From contig CBFFRP010000410.1 of NCBI GenBank assembly GCA_965644295.1, forward strand, positions 248,001 through 312,000: a stretch of DNA of 64,000 bases. Reading direction: 5' to 3'. The DNA is from Paraphysomonas bandaiensis (Eukaryota; Chrysophyceae). A program made the translations under genes and the position numbers. Under the pieces are notes generated by a model, which did no database searches, was not told the DNA's origin, and worked only from the letters and a program-made list of their open reading frames with translations. Position 1 is the first letter of the stretch. Every line of letters starts with the position of its first letter. This document shows, piece after piece, positions 46,873-58,648 of this stretch.

Positions 46873-49716
46873 TTACGAATCTTGACGATATCCTTGCCAA
46901 TCATGAGGAGCGGTTCCACCATGTTCATCAATCACCTTAATTAAAAATTTTGATGGACCATCTTGAGCATTTGAGCTTCTCATTGTTTCATGAAAAATAT
47001 CCCGAGCCTTCTGCCAGTCCCCTTTGATATAAGCAGCCATACCTTCCTTCCACAAAGACCTAAATGCATCATTCACTAGGTGCCGCAACTTCATCAGATC
47101 TGCATCAGTCTCCCATACACTCTCTTTGTATGGTGGTATGACAACATTCGGTTTCTTGTCTTGCTCGCTCTCTTTTTCAGTCGCTTCAGCTTTTTCTTGG
47201 GCTTCTATATCTCGAGTACTTTTCCTTTTCTTAAGTTTTGGCCTGCCTTTGATATCTGAAGAGCTGGTCTGAGATGGAAGTCCTCCCACCAATGCAGGGG
47301 AAACAGTCAGTGATCCAGAAATAGCAACAGATTTTCTGCGAGCATCATGTAGAACCCTATTAGATGGACCCTCTTTAAGCTTTTGGTCTTCTGCAAACTC
47401 GTAATTTAAATCCGCATCGTAGGTAAATAGTCCAAACGGTTCTTCTGCGTCGTTGCGTTTAATACGGTCAACTTGACGGCAAAATTTATTAGCATGAGGT
47501 GACAGGAGTCGAAAGAATGCCTCAGACATCAACAGGGGAACACCATACGCTTTCGTCGATGACTCCAAGTATTCAGACATATTAACATGAGGAGACAAGT
47601 ACGATGCATCAATCTTCATATTGCTACCAATGGCCCCCTCAATAGCCCAACCAACGTGTAGTCCACTTCCAATTCTAACTTTATAACCTGGGAAGCGCTT
47701 ATATAACCTATTCGTGGCTGCAATTGAGAAGTTACATACAAAGTCTTGGTATCGACATAGCTCAATTAGAGCCTTGCAGAAGGCTAACAAAGCTTGGTCA
47801 GCTAGAAACGACACTTCTGATGGGCTGAATGACTCGTCAATTTTCCAGGTTAACAGAAAAGCGTCACCAATATTTTTATTCGCCGAGCCAGAGCACTGGA
47901 CAACAATACCATGTAATATATGTGCGATTCTGTTAACGAAAAGCATTACTTCTTCTTGAAGACACTCAGTTGTATCAGTGAAGTTTCTGACATCACAAAA
48001 TCCAAATATAGAATGTATCAAATTTCCCGACCCCATCAGATTTAACTTGTGATCTTCTGATTCCCCGAGATTTTTGGCAATGACACTCGCACCTGCTTCT
48101 CCAAAACCTACCCGCATTAGACCACCAATCTTAGTAATGGTTTGTAAGAGGAGAGTTGTCTCCATTCCTTCTAAAAATCCGTCATCCTCACCCAGCATTT
48201 TATACTCTACACCCAAAGGATTCTTTGATATTTGTTGTACGAGAGACACCATCTTCTCAATAGGAATAATAACCAGTCGATTGACGTCGCTAGAAAAGAA
48301 GTATGTACCAACCTACAAGCACATTAAACAACTACGACTATGATTAAAGAATACGTACCACTAATAGAAACAGAATGAATATTGTCATGTAAATACCAAA
48401 TTCTGCTGTGGACCTCGATGTATCCTGTTTATCAAATACACCAACAGTTTTCACTTTCATTACATCCCCAGAAGGAGTAACAGCTTTTCCAGTGAACTCA
48501 TATTCAACGAGCTCAGAGGACCTTAACGAATCAAGTCTCCCTTTCCTATGAATATACACATCGTCGTTGATAGAAAGCTTCACTACGTCGAGGTTCCTTT
48601 CCAAATTCGATATAGCAATTAAGAGTCCATCCTGTACAGAAGTTACGGATATCGGGACAAAAAATTCCACCAACATTATATTCTCCAGGGCTGGATGTAT
48701 TTTCTTTTGCCATGCGCTGAACCATTTGAGTTCCAAAACTTGGTGCAAAGTCAGAAGTTGAGTATGACATCAGGGGAATAGCGATCAACATAACCAGCAC
48801 TAGTACGATGACACTACAATAAACGAGTGATTCATAAGTTCCAAACCTCATGTACTCTACCGTCTTGTCGTCAAATCCGACATCGCAGCACCCACATGAC
48901 TCTCTGCTGCTAGATTGGAGAGGTCGACTTCAGTACTTTCTTCTCTCTTTTCAATTTTAGTTTCTCGTCTCGATTGAGCAACAACACCACTTTCAAAAGA
49001 TGTCGAGTGCATCAGGGCACTTTCGTCATTCTTCGCTTGCGTCTTAAAATACTTGTATAGTTTCACCATTCGAACAAGTCTCACAATTCGACCAGCGCGG
49101 GCACCTGCTCTAGATGCTCGGCCAGCTCTGGCGGACTTTAAGCTCGATTGATCATCAGTTTCCACAGCATCACCAATTATCCAATGAATCTAGGACAGAA
49201 AATAACGAATTTACGTGATAACATTGCAAAATATACCTCAAAAATTAATGATGCAGTGGCAATGCAGTCTAACCAGAAGTAAAAGCTTCCGATATTGCAC
49301 AGTCTATAAACGGCATCCATGAAACTTTCGTGTGGTTCTGGTGTAAGTTTCGGCAAATTTAAATATCCATCTTTGTAATAACTGGCGGCTATAATCTCAA
49401 TAAGAAATAAGAAAAATGCACAAGAAATGACTCCTTCAAATCCATCGTCTGCTTCCACATCTGTTGCAGCAAGTCTGATGTCGTCACTGAATAGTGCCCA
49501 TATAGTGAATAGCGACATCACAATCGTAACCGGCAAACTCTCAGCAACCATCTCAACAATCTCACGCAGATGCATTTGATGATATGCATCACTCTCACTT
49601 GCACTTAACTGCTTCTGTGTTTGTTGTTGTTGAGTTGGATTAGCTTCAGATATTCTCGGGCTCTCATCCTCATTCTTATGTTTAGGTGGGGTGACCTCAA
49701 TTCCTTCTTTGTCCAT
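46873..49716 (-). CDS. Voltage-sensor-type channel domain fused to class III adenylate cyclase
   Basis: Exons 49716–49237, 49189–48861, 48813–48675, 48631–48359 and 48312–46873 give 886 residues. After a disordered Gln-rich start come membrane helices and an S4-like segment with regularly spaced Arg (RIVRLVRMVKLYKYFK, about 190–205). The joined MSDLTTRRVIVLVLV marks a helix shared with stramenopile/alveolate cyclases. An extracellular loop, another helix (about 395–415) and RLVIIPIEKMV lead into the catalytic domain. There, metal-binding Asp residues appear in FCDVRNFTD (about 512–520) and NKNIGDAFLLTWK. KIDASYLSPHVN carries the adenine-selecting Asp. Where VNxAxR is expected the sequence is VNMSEY, so the transition-state Arg seems absent. 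Likely plasma-membrane cAMP production gated by voltage or ions (inference). Confidence 0.88.
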
Positions 49717-50380
49717 TAATACTATGATTCGCTCTTATATCAATACATGGATATGACCCTTCACTTATGCAAAGCTGTATCAATGTGTATGTATGTGTGA
49801 GTGTCTGTTAGTCTGTGAGTGTGTTAAGTGATCAGATTGATCTGCCTATACATACATATACATACATATACATACATACACATACATACACACATAGGCA
49901 TGTCTGTGTAACGCTTCAAATATGCTCGCCAATTCTCACTGTGTGCGCTGCATACTCCCGATATTCATATGAAATTGTTATTTTTCATCATATAAATACA
50001 GGAATTTTATATAAATCACGTATTTTTATAAGTACAGTGCTGAGATAAAAGCAATTAGTGGTACTTCTTTGGCCATGCTGGCCTTCATGTTCTGTACCAC
50101 TATGGCAGTACAAGTATGACAGTACAAGTATGACAGTACAAGTACTTTATGACAGGACAAGTATGGCAGTACAAGTATGACAGTACAAGTATGACAGTAC
50201 AAGTATGGCAGTACAAGTACTGCTGTATGACAGTACAGGTATGACAGTACGAGGAGAGGTGGAATGAATATGAGTGAGTGTGGTTTATGGCCCATTGGCA
50301 TGCAGCTGTACACCTCACCTCACCTCACACGCTTCTAGTTGTCACTCCATCTGTGTTTACATTACAATCAGAAAAGAAAA
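49717..50380. promoter_or_regulatory. Divergent promoter region with microsatellite and minisatellite
   Basis: Head-to-head gap. CATACATA-type microsatellite lies at about 49848–49895. A 14-bp minisatellite covers about 50100–50258 (separate entry). ACTGCTGTATG occurs inside the latter and CAGCTGTACACC at about 50303. Confidence 0.5.
50100..50258. repeat. 14-bp minisatellite
   Basis: About ten copies of AGTACAAGTATGRC with small insertions. It lies in the promoter gap of the ferredoxin gene. Confidence 0.9.
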
Positions 50381-50927
50381 ATGAAATGCATCAGTTCATT
50401 AGCCAGGAGATGCATTCCTCGCCGATATAACCATCTGTCTGTAGGTGGGTCCTATGCGTATGTCTTGTATGTTTAGTCTTAAAGTGCTTTCAGGATCAGT
50501 TCGAAACATCAATCTCACATTTGTTGAGGGTGGCAGTGGAGACAAGATCCATGTTGAGGCGACGCCTGGACAGACAGTTCTAGATGTTGCTGTTGCACAC
50601 GACATTGACATTGAAGGTGTGCGATGCGATGTGTGTTATGACTGTGTTGAATATGTCCACAGGTGCATGCGGGGGTGAGATGGCATGTTCTACCTGCCAT
50701 GTGATATTACAGAAAGAATACTACGACAAACTTCCAGAGAAGTGCCTGGAGGAGGAAGACATGCTGGATCTAGCCTGGGGTGTCACAGATACGTATGTTT
50801 ACTAGCATGTTTAAGATTCGGAATTAACGAAGTGTGCAGGTCAAGACTTGGTTGCCAAATAAAATTGACTGAAGAATTTGAAGGTGCAGAGTTTACTATT
50901 CCGGCAGAAACTAATAGTATGCTGTAA
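50381..50927 (+). CDS. Mitochondrial [2Fe-2S] ferredoxin (adrenodoxin type)
   Basis: Exons 50381–50444, 50494–50616, 50663–50792 and 50840–50927 (TAA) give 134 residues. The first exon encodes an Arg-rich, acid-free leader ([20 protein letters not shown]), as expected for mitochondrial import. The core is an adrenodoxin-fold ferredoxin with cluster ligands in [13 protein letters not shown] and a fourth Cys in TSRLGCQI. The acidic partner-binding helix EEEDMLDLA is intact. Such ferredoxins pass electrons from ferredoxin reductase to Fe–S cluster assembly or to P450 and haem-A enzymes. Length and ligand spacing are normal. Divergent from the cyclase gene. Confidence 0.95.
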
Positions 50928-51620
50928 ATCGCTATTGAGCATCAATTTAATAGCCATAGTTAATGTTTCTCTACATATGTAGCACCACGCCGACCCTTGC
51001 GCTCACTATAAGAATGATATAATCCTTGTATTGAATATTGTAGAAGCTATATTTTGTCGGACGGTCTTGGTGTTGGAAGCAGTTGTTGTTGCAGATGTTA
51101 TCATATTCATATACATACGCACCAACGAAATCTAAAATTAAAAACTTTTTCGATTCAATTGTAGTTGTAGTTAATGGTTAACCCTATAGATAATGCCCCT
51201 ACCATCCAAACTTCATTTAGTCATTTATTTTCTAAAACCTGCTGTGTGGCATATATGTGTTTCGTGGAATAATAATTGTAAAAGAAGCGAGGTTATGAAG
51301 ACTGCTCCTCAGGTAGCTAATGGGTCCATTAACCATTAAATCGAATCCCTAAAATCTAAACTATATTAAAATATTTTAAAAGTAATATAATTCATTTGTA
51401 TATAACATTTTAATATATTATTTGATATATATCTTTTATATATTATATAAAAGGGTTGAGGGCTTATAGTTACATAGTTACTCTTAAGTTTTCAGGAGCA
51501 AAAGCCTCGATTTTTCATCCACTGATGCAGACTATATATTATTACTCAGTATATATTGTTCTTCAGTATCGAATCGCTAGCAATGATCTATGAGACCAGA
51601 AAGTAATCTTAATGAACTAT
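50928..51620. other. Convergent gap, very AT-rich
   Basis: 693 bp between two convergent stops. Long A/T runs at about 51350–51460 and no supported gene. Confidence 0.6.
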
Positions 51621-54473
51621 CTACATTCCTGGTAATCGTTGTGGTAAATTGAGAACATTACGTTCTTCATACATTCCAAACACCCCAGTCGGCTGGATGG
51701 ACACGATATGCTGATCAATAGGGTGATAAAACTTAAGTTGCTGTTCTAAGTAGAACTGAATGCGCCGACTAACCATTATACACGGTATGTTTATCAGAGG
51801 CTCTTCATCTGGGAGTGCCATGAGTCGCATCGTTTTCTTGTCATCCGTGTTGACTATTATAACAGCTTTTGCACCTAATTTTTGAGCATTAATGACTTTG
51901 ATACCGAAAGAGCATCCTCCTCCGCGAAGAATGGCTACAATTGTTCCAGATATGCGAACTTCGTATGCACTCGGATCACAACCTGCGAACATATGAGAAA
52001 AACGTTAACATAAATTACCACGGACCGTGAGGAGGAATCGCCATCTGCAGTCTATGAGGGCCTAAAGGTACTTCTTCTGGCCCAAATAGAGCCAAATGAT
52101 AATCAAAAAATGCCCAACCATTCTTCCCTGATATGGCAATTCTTCCACCCTCTTCGGCTCTCCCACGTAAGTTATCCCGTGAAGGCGATGGAAAACTGAT
52201 GACATCTTGTGGCTTCACATGAGGAACTAAAAAACAGGTACGTAAAGCACGCACAGGGTAATATTTTCAATTCAAGAATGGCAATATAGAATATACAAGG
52301 TCATCACCTCCTCCATAGGCATAACTCATCCATTTATGACATCTCAAACAATAACAAAAACGATAGGTAAATCCACTCACCAGAATGTGCCCACTTATCC
52401 AGTACATCTTCAGCCAGTGTAACAAGTCGAGTACATGACGGAGAAACACCGTATTGAGGATCGGACACTACAGCTAACACTTCGTTTTGCATTCCGGCTA
52501 TATGCAACAAGTCACCATCTTTTTGTTTAATTATACCTAATGGCACAGAACAGGTTGTTGTGTTTTCTTTTCCCGCAGGAATATCGATCATTGTGTCGTC
52601 GGTATTTATTATGACACCCAGGTCCGCTCCACCCGACACGAGTCCTTTGGCCTTATCAACAAATGTACAACTTCCACGTTTCATTAAAGATAAACTCTTA
52701 CTCTTTAAACCTATGTTCCTTTCTGCTGCCTCTCGAGAAAGCAGCACTTGCATCGGATACATTCGTTCAATTTCTTCTGAAACCTGACCCCGCGAATTTA
52801 GTATTTCTATTGACTCAGAGGGTACATTGTGTTGTCCGCTCGTAACTGAACAACCGAATACATCGTTGGGTGGGGTTCTGAGCTGATAAAAGGTACAGGC
52901 GTCTTCATGTATTATATCGAGTTTTGGAGTCCACTCTGCCAGGCGCACTTCAATCTCAGCAGTAAATGTCGGTGGGTATATGATAGTCATATTGAAAGTA
53001 CGTTTCATTGCAGATTCTAATTCCAATCGCTTGACATCAACCTTTGGTGGTGCTGTTTCAAAAACTAAAACGATCGGCCATGGCAAACTTTGAAGGATTC
53101 TGGTAGTAACCTTTGGAGGGGCTGTTGTCGTGTTTATTTCATTTATAGCCACCAATCTATCACCCTTCTGGACATCTGACTGCTGTGCTTGCATATTAGG
53201 CAATACGGATTCCACAATTGATGCAGATGGTTGCTTGTTGTCAAAAGCAACGCCAATAGGACCAGTTCGGAAGCGAACAGAATACATAAACGAGGTGGGG
53301 GATGTGCGCCTTTTCTTCTCGCGCTCATGTGCCATATTCCCAGGTATTTTTCCAGCCAAATAAGGCTCCGGATACACACCATCTGGGCCATAAAGTGATC
53401 GCAAATCGTTGTCCTTTTCTTTTTCCGCAGTACTCTGCCCTTTGGATGAAGCTGCGGCGTCAGGTGATTCACTATTGCTATCTTTCTTCGCTTTCCCTTC
53501 CCCTGGTTTGGGTTTTCCCGGCTTCTTTTTTCGTATTCCAGGCTTCGGTTTTTTCTCTGCCTTTGTTTCACGGTTTTCATTTGTATCAGCCGCTCTTTCG
53601 TTATTTTCAGCTGTCGTACTACGTCTTAATTGGGCAGAACCACTATCAACATCAATAAATGTATCCTCTTCTGGTGGTGGCTTTGGAACATCTGGATTCA
53701 CTTCGACCTGCACTTTTTTTCCTTTTTTCTGGAAGTTAGTATTTTTATGCTTCTGGGCCTCCGCTATTCCACTTAGTCCTAGTCTCTCACTCTTGTATAA
53801 CTGGCAATACGATCCTGTTTGATTTTGTCCACAAACACATTCACCTTTAAAAGAACAAGTTCCGTTAAAGTTATAGCAATCTCTGGAGGTAATGCATTTC
53901 CCACCACCATGTGGTGGAGGTACGTACTCGTCAGCATTTGTTTGCATTTCACCGTTTTGTCCAATTACAATATTTCCAACCGTAAGAAGCGGTTCAGGAC
54001 CACCTTCTTCCATATCGTACTCGATCTCACCTCTTCTCATAGATAACTTACGAGGAATTACTGATTGAATCATGACAAACCCAAGCAGTCGCTGGCCACC
54101 GTACTTCACATCCTCGTCATCCACAATGGGAACAACGGTTTCACGAATGCCAGACTCTAAAAAATCTTGTAAATTACCTGAATGATATATTACACGTCAA
54201 TAAAATTATCTCGAAACATGTACCAGTTAACAGCTTTATATTATCAGCGTGTGTGATGTAGTCGTCTGGTCTTAAGTCAGCCCCTTTACCCGAATACGTC
54301 ACACTGTATTCTCCGAACTGAGTCATTCCAATATACAGATCGCTTTGAATCACTTCATGCATTGGAATCTGAAAGTATTTAGCTCCTCGTGACTCTTCTG
54401 CTCGCTGTGCTGCATACGTATACGAGCAGTGCATACATACGACAGCCATCACAATATTAACAAACAGACTCAT
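51621..54473 (-). CDS. Secretory protein with EGF-like, PDZ and tandem PA domains
   Basis: ATG at 54473; exons 54473–54224, 54177–52381, 52226–52026 and 51982–51621 give 869 residues. A signal peptide (LFVNIVMAVVCMHCSYTYA) is followed by a β-rich N-terminal region. A six-Cys EGF-like module (CITSRDC…CVCG…YC) lies at about 150–180. A low-complexity Lys/Pro/Glu linker leads to a PDZ-like fold (PIGVAFDNKQPSASIVESV, GDRLVAINEINTT). A PA domain (SLMKRGSCTFVDKAKGLVSGG, GVIINTDD) and a second PA domain near the C terminus (ILRGGGCSFGIKVINAQKLG) follow. PA domains bind cargo or regulate proteases; an ER/Golgi or extracellular sorting role is inferred. One intron (52380–52227, 154 nt) is longer than the rest. 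The donor at 52025 (GTCCGT) is weak but needed for phase. Confidence 0.82.
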
Positions 54474-54991
54474 TATGACTGATATCACTTCTATTGGATT
54501 GTGTGTATCATGACATATGCAGGGAATATCAATAAGAGAAGCCGCTGAGGGGTTATGTTGCTCCTGCAGTTATGTATATCTAACTGAACTTTAATATCAT
54601 CAAGAACACTGCGGCTCACAGCATCTCGCTCGATCTGCACTGTGCTGCTGTACATCTCCCGCATCTACTGTGAACTACTGTTGTATACGGCTGCTGTACC
54701 TGTGTACTGTACGTAGACATACAGTAGCAGCATGGCTGGGGTTTGTCAAAAACCCAGGATTTCTACACTTGTCGATTGAAACGTAATTTTACGTTAAAAT
54801 ACTCCCATTTTTCCTATGACTACGTACCTATATACTGCTGTATACACTGTAAGGAGATGTGACTGTGTTGTGATAACAATCATTTTTTAAATGGATCACT
54901 GAGCACTGAGCAACTGTTCGATATCAATGAACAGAGTCAAGAACTGAACCTGCTTAGGCTACTCGAGTATCTTTCACCCACACTCGTCCCC
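54474..54991. promoter_or_regulatory. Divergent promoter region (PA–PDZ protein / APC2)
   Basis: Head-to-head gap very rich in GCTGCTGTACA, CTGTACGTAGACATACAG and ATACTGCTGTATACACTG words (54640–54855). In-frame codons of APC2 are open back to 54863 without a clear ATG, so a short 5' exon may lie here. Confidence 0.55.
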
Positions 54992-57264
54992 ATGCAGAAC
55001 GATAATGTCAGTGTGGATTTCTGGACCGAGCAACTGCGCCTTCATATTCCCGATATGTTCATCTCATCAGATGAAGCTCGCAGGAATGATATATATCAAC
55101 TATCACTACCAGAGTGCCTTCGGAGTATTGTGTTACCCAAATGGGGACCTCAGTTAAAATATGTGATATGTTATGGTGTTGAAAGGTGTTACGAGGCATG
55201 GACTAATGACGAGACGCATAGTTTAGATGACCTGAAAATATTAAGAGACTGTGGCCTACAGATTATATATGAGGATGATATTCTGGATCTATTAAGGATA
55301 AAAGTCGAGGAGCATGTATCCCAGACAGTACGTGGAGTATATGATCGTCCAGTGCTACCTGATATTCTAGATTTCATTAAGACCCGAATTTTGAGGTTTG
55401 CGGAAAACATCTTCACTAGCCAGAAATTAAGTGAAATCCAACTAATGTTTCAGTCTTTCGCGAATGACACTTTGTCATGCCACCGTGCAAACGAACTGTT
55501 TGACATCGTGACCGATTTCCCGGATAGTTCTGCGGCAGTAGTGGAGTTGCGAAATATATGTGACGGTGAATACTCGTTTAAAAGACTGGGGCGAAGATTT
55601 CGAAGCGACTTAAAACGACGTCTACTTCATACTGGGGCATCCACCCATAATATAATATATTTATACGTCTCAATGATACGATCATTGCGACTATTAGACC
55701 CTTCGAATATTTTGTTAAACTACGTTGCGAAGCCTGTGAGGAAGTATCTCATGAGTAGAAAAGATACAATTAGATGTATAGTGTCATCACTCACTGGTAG
55801 AGAAGATTTGCACAACGAACTGCGTGCTGGAGGCTCACTGGAGTATGGCTTAGACTCTGATGATGAGTTTGACGGTGTTAGTTTAACATGGAGTCCGCCG
55901 AAGAGGGCACTGGGATTTCCTGGAGCCGGTAGTCAAGACAAAGATGTGTTGGCTTTGCTCGTGTCGATATATGGCTCAACGGACCTCTTTGTTAATGAAT
56001 ATCGATCGGTTTTAGCTGACAGGCTGCTGCAAAATCATGACTACGCCATTGATAATGAAGTTGCGACTTTAGAACTCTTAAAAATTAGGTGAGTAGCCTG
56101 CGCAGCTTTAACGTTGTTTTTTAATATTTGATAGGTTTGGCGAAGACTCTCTTCATAGCTGTGAAGTAATGCTTCATGACGTTGACTCTTCGAAGAGGCT
56201 AAATATTGCTAAAGTAATGTTATCGCGTTTGAAATTAAGTCCGAATTTTTTGTTGACTTTTTTTCGTAGGATAGCGTTGGTGTGGTGGATTGTACGGTTA
56301 TTTCGGACTCGTATTGGCCGTCTTTGCAATGTGAAGAATTCAATCATCACCCACAGGCGGCCACGTTGCTATCTTCATTTGTAGAAGACTTTGCTGTTAA
56401 GAAAAAACCTAAGCGCCTGCAGATGGTTCCTCAACTTGGTATTTATGTTTTTCATTATTTGTATTGAATTCTAATGTCAGCGTAGGGCAAGTAACCATTG
56501 AACTGGATTTTGACGGTTGTATCAAAGAGTTCAACGTTAATCCATTGCAGGTCAAAGACCCGTTGTTTTTTTTTTTGCGGAACATAATCATTTTAATGTT
56601 GTGTAGGCGACATTGATTCTGCACATCGCTGATGAATCCAGTGTTTCATTACCCAAACTTGCAGCATTGTGCGATGTATCTGAAGCCGATGTGCAAAGAA
56701 AAATGACGTACTGGATATCTCGCGGAGTTGTACGTGAAACCCATATAACATCCCAAAATGGTGAAGGTGGAGTTTCATGTAACTCCCAAACGATAGTCTA
56801 TGAGGTCATTGCTGATCAGAATCGTGCAAATGATAGTGATAATGGGGAATCCTTGGCTGGTGTTCACTTTGAAGCTGCAGACAATGATGTGAGTTGATAT
56901 GTGACAATCGTAGTTAATAATAGTTTGTGGTAGGATATATTTATGAACAGTGGTTTATCATCAGAAGCACAAGAGAGTGCCACGTCATCTGTTTACGAAG
57001 CATACATCAAAGGTGATACATGTATTAAGACTGCGATTTTGTAATAACTGTGTGATAGGTATGCTACTCAGTCAAGAGAGTATGCACCTGGAACGCATTC
57101 ACGGTATGCTGAAATTGATCGTGTCTGGAAATTCTGATGGCAGTAGATTCGACATGACGATAGTTCAACTACGAAAGTTTCTGCAGACTATGGTTACGGC
57201 TGGATCATTAGAAATGGTTGATGGGTTATATCGAGTACGACAGAGTTCAAGTGGAAAATCTTAG
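54992..57264 (+). CDS. APC2: Anaphase-promoting complex subunit 2 (cullin-like)
   Basis: Exons 54992–56088, 56135–56213, 56270–56438, 56486–56550, 56607–56888, 56934–57012 and 57059–57264 give 658 residues from the chosen ATG; the true start may be upstream because the frame is open to 54863. The cullin homology region is clear: LLVSIYGSTDLFVNEYRSVL, then LADRLL…, the LH.CEVMLHDVDSSKR block, DSYWPSL and LQMVPQLGQVTIEL. The C terminus carries the winged-helix of APC2 (MLKLIV…LRKFLQTMV…L.MVDGLYRV). APC2 binds the RING subunit APC11 and forms the catalytic core of the APC/C ubiquitin ligase, which drives chromosome separation and mitotic exit. Convergent with the small basic gene. Confidence 0.93.
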
Positions 57265-57719
57265 CCGTAACTATGTTATGTAGTTGATAATGATCATGGG
57301 CAATACCTGTTGAGTTGATTTTGCTGTCATTGTGATTAATAATAAAAGTGCTTGATGTATTCCTTCAATTTACTGGTCAACATTCAAATACAAATGGGAA
57401 ATTACAATTTCAAGATTGCGTCTGTTGTGATGCTGCAATTAGTCGCTAGAATGATTACATTGTACATCGCGCTAATAATCTTATTTGTGACAAGTATATG
57501 TATGGGAAAATACACTCAAAGTGGGAAACAATATGCAGTCGCAGCAAATAGTATGATGTAACTAACTAAAGGTATACACATCCAGTAACCCAGAAAATAT
57601 GTCGCCATAATTTGAAGAGTTCGCCATTTATATCATTATATTATTATTATATTCATTACGTGCTTCAGAATTAACTGATAATCTCAGATACTAACTTTAA
57701 TACATATAAGACTACATGT
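57265..57719. other. Convergent gap, AT-rich
   Basis: 455 bp between APC2 and the small basic gene. An AT-rich open frame at 57352–57561 is hydrophobic and biased, and I do not support it as a gene. Confidence 0.55.
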
Positions 57720-58042
57720 TTACAGTTTTTTATTGCATTTCCGAATCCGCCGCACAGTTTTTTGCGATCTCCGCTTTCCTTCATGAGAAAGTGCTTTTAT
57801 CTCATCTAAACGCTGTTCATTTTGCTTCTGTTTAACGAATCGCGCAGCCTCTGTAAGATAAGAATTACTCATGATATGCTCACAATGACATACAGAATAT
57901 CACCTAGATAACTGCCGCTCTCATCACAAGCCTTCCTCTTCTTCTTCTTAACTTTATGTTCCTGTCTATCTGATTTCTCTGCTTGGGAACTTATAGTGCT
58001 CTTCATGCGGGCAAGATGTTGCTTCAGACAGTCTAAACTCAT
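57720..58042 (-). CDS. Small, very basic protein (89 residues), probably nuclear
   Basis: ATG at 58042; exon 58042–57904, a 53-nt intron with good borders (57903–57851), and exon 57850–57720 (TAA). The protein is rich in Lys, Arg, Gln and Glu, with a KVKKKKRK cluster typical of a nuclear or nucleolar localisation signal. A helix (ARFVKQKQNEQRLDEIKAL) is followed by a basic end. I do not recognise the family; a ribosome-biogenesis or RNA-binding role would fit the composition but is only a guess. Confidence 0.65.
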
Positions 58043-58648
58043 GGTAGTAATTCAATACTATACCTCAGTCACTAATATGCAGATGTTGTGTTGGTAATGC
58101 TGTCAAAGGGCTGGGGCCACATCAGATGGTCGTCTCTGTTGGCTGCCATTAACAATATTGGAAGGGCCGATTGTAGAGGTCACCAAAACACCAGATTTTT
58201 ATATTTTCCCACTAATAATGCCGCTTTTTGAACTCTATGTGATAGAAAGTACAATTATACAGTGCACTCACAGAGAATACGAGAGTACGGACGTATGGGC
58301 AGTCAGCATCTTAGTTTTCGGAAATAAATTGAAGCAATAATACTCCATATTACTGCTATACAACTACGTCTTGAATACAGATAATTATTGTCTCAATATT
58401 AGAGGCATCTTGGAACTAAAATACACAAAGGATGCCCATACGGAGTACAGACAATACAGCAGCACATAAGTACGAGGACTGGACATCATCTATTACATGG
58501 TTCACATGTCAGCAAGATGCTCTGCAATTCTTCTTCATACAGTGTTTAAGAGAGTCTTTCAGTGTTCTAATGCTTTCATTCCCTCGACGACAGCTTTTGT
58601 CTCTAGTTGGGTCTAACAGATATCACCACATTGCTGTGTGTCACTGCT
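58043..58648. other. Intergenic region with a dispersed repeat
   Basis: No gene supported. Contains copy B of the dispersed repeat (58307–58447) just before the foldback element. Confidence 0.55.
58307..58447. repeat. Dispersed repeat, copy B
   Basis: Partner of 12917–13055, same orientation, with shared blocks and scattered differences. Unknown class. Confidence 0.8.

Noticed and set aside
50026-50313. Cys/Tyr-rich repeated peptide frames
   Set aside because: Translation of the 14-bp minisatellite, not a gene.
57352-57561. 69-codon hydrophobic frame
   Set aside because: Biased composition in AT-rich DNA, with no support from motif or context.
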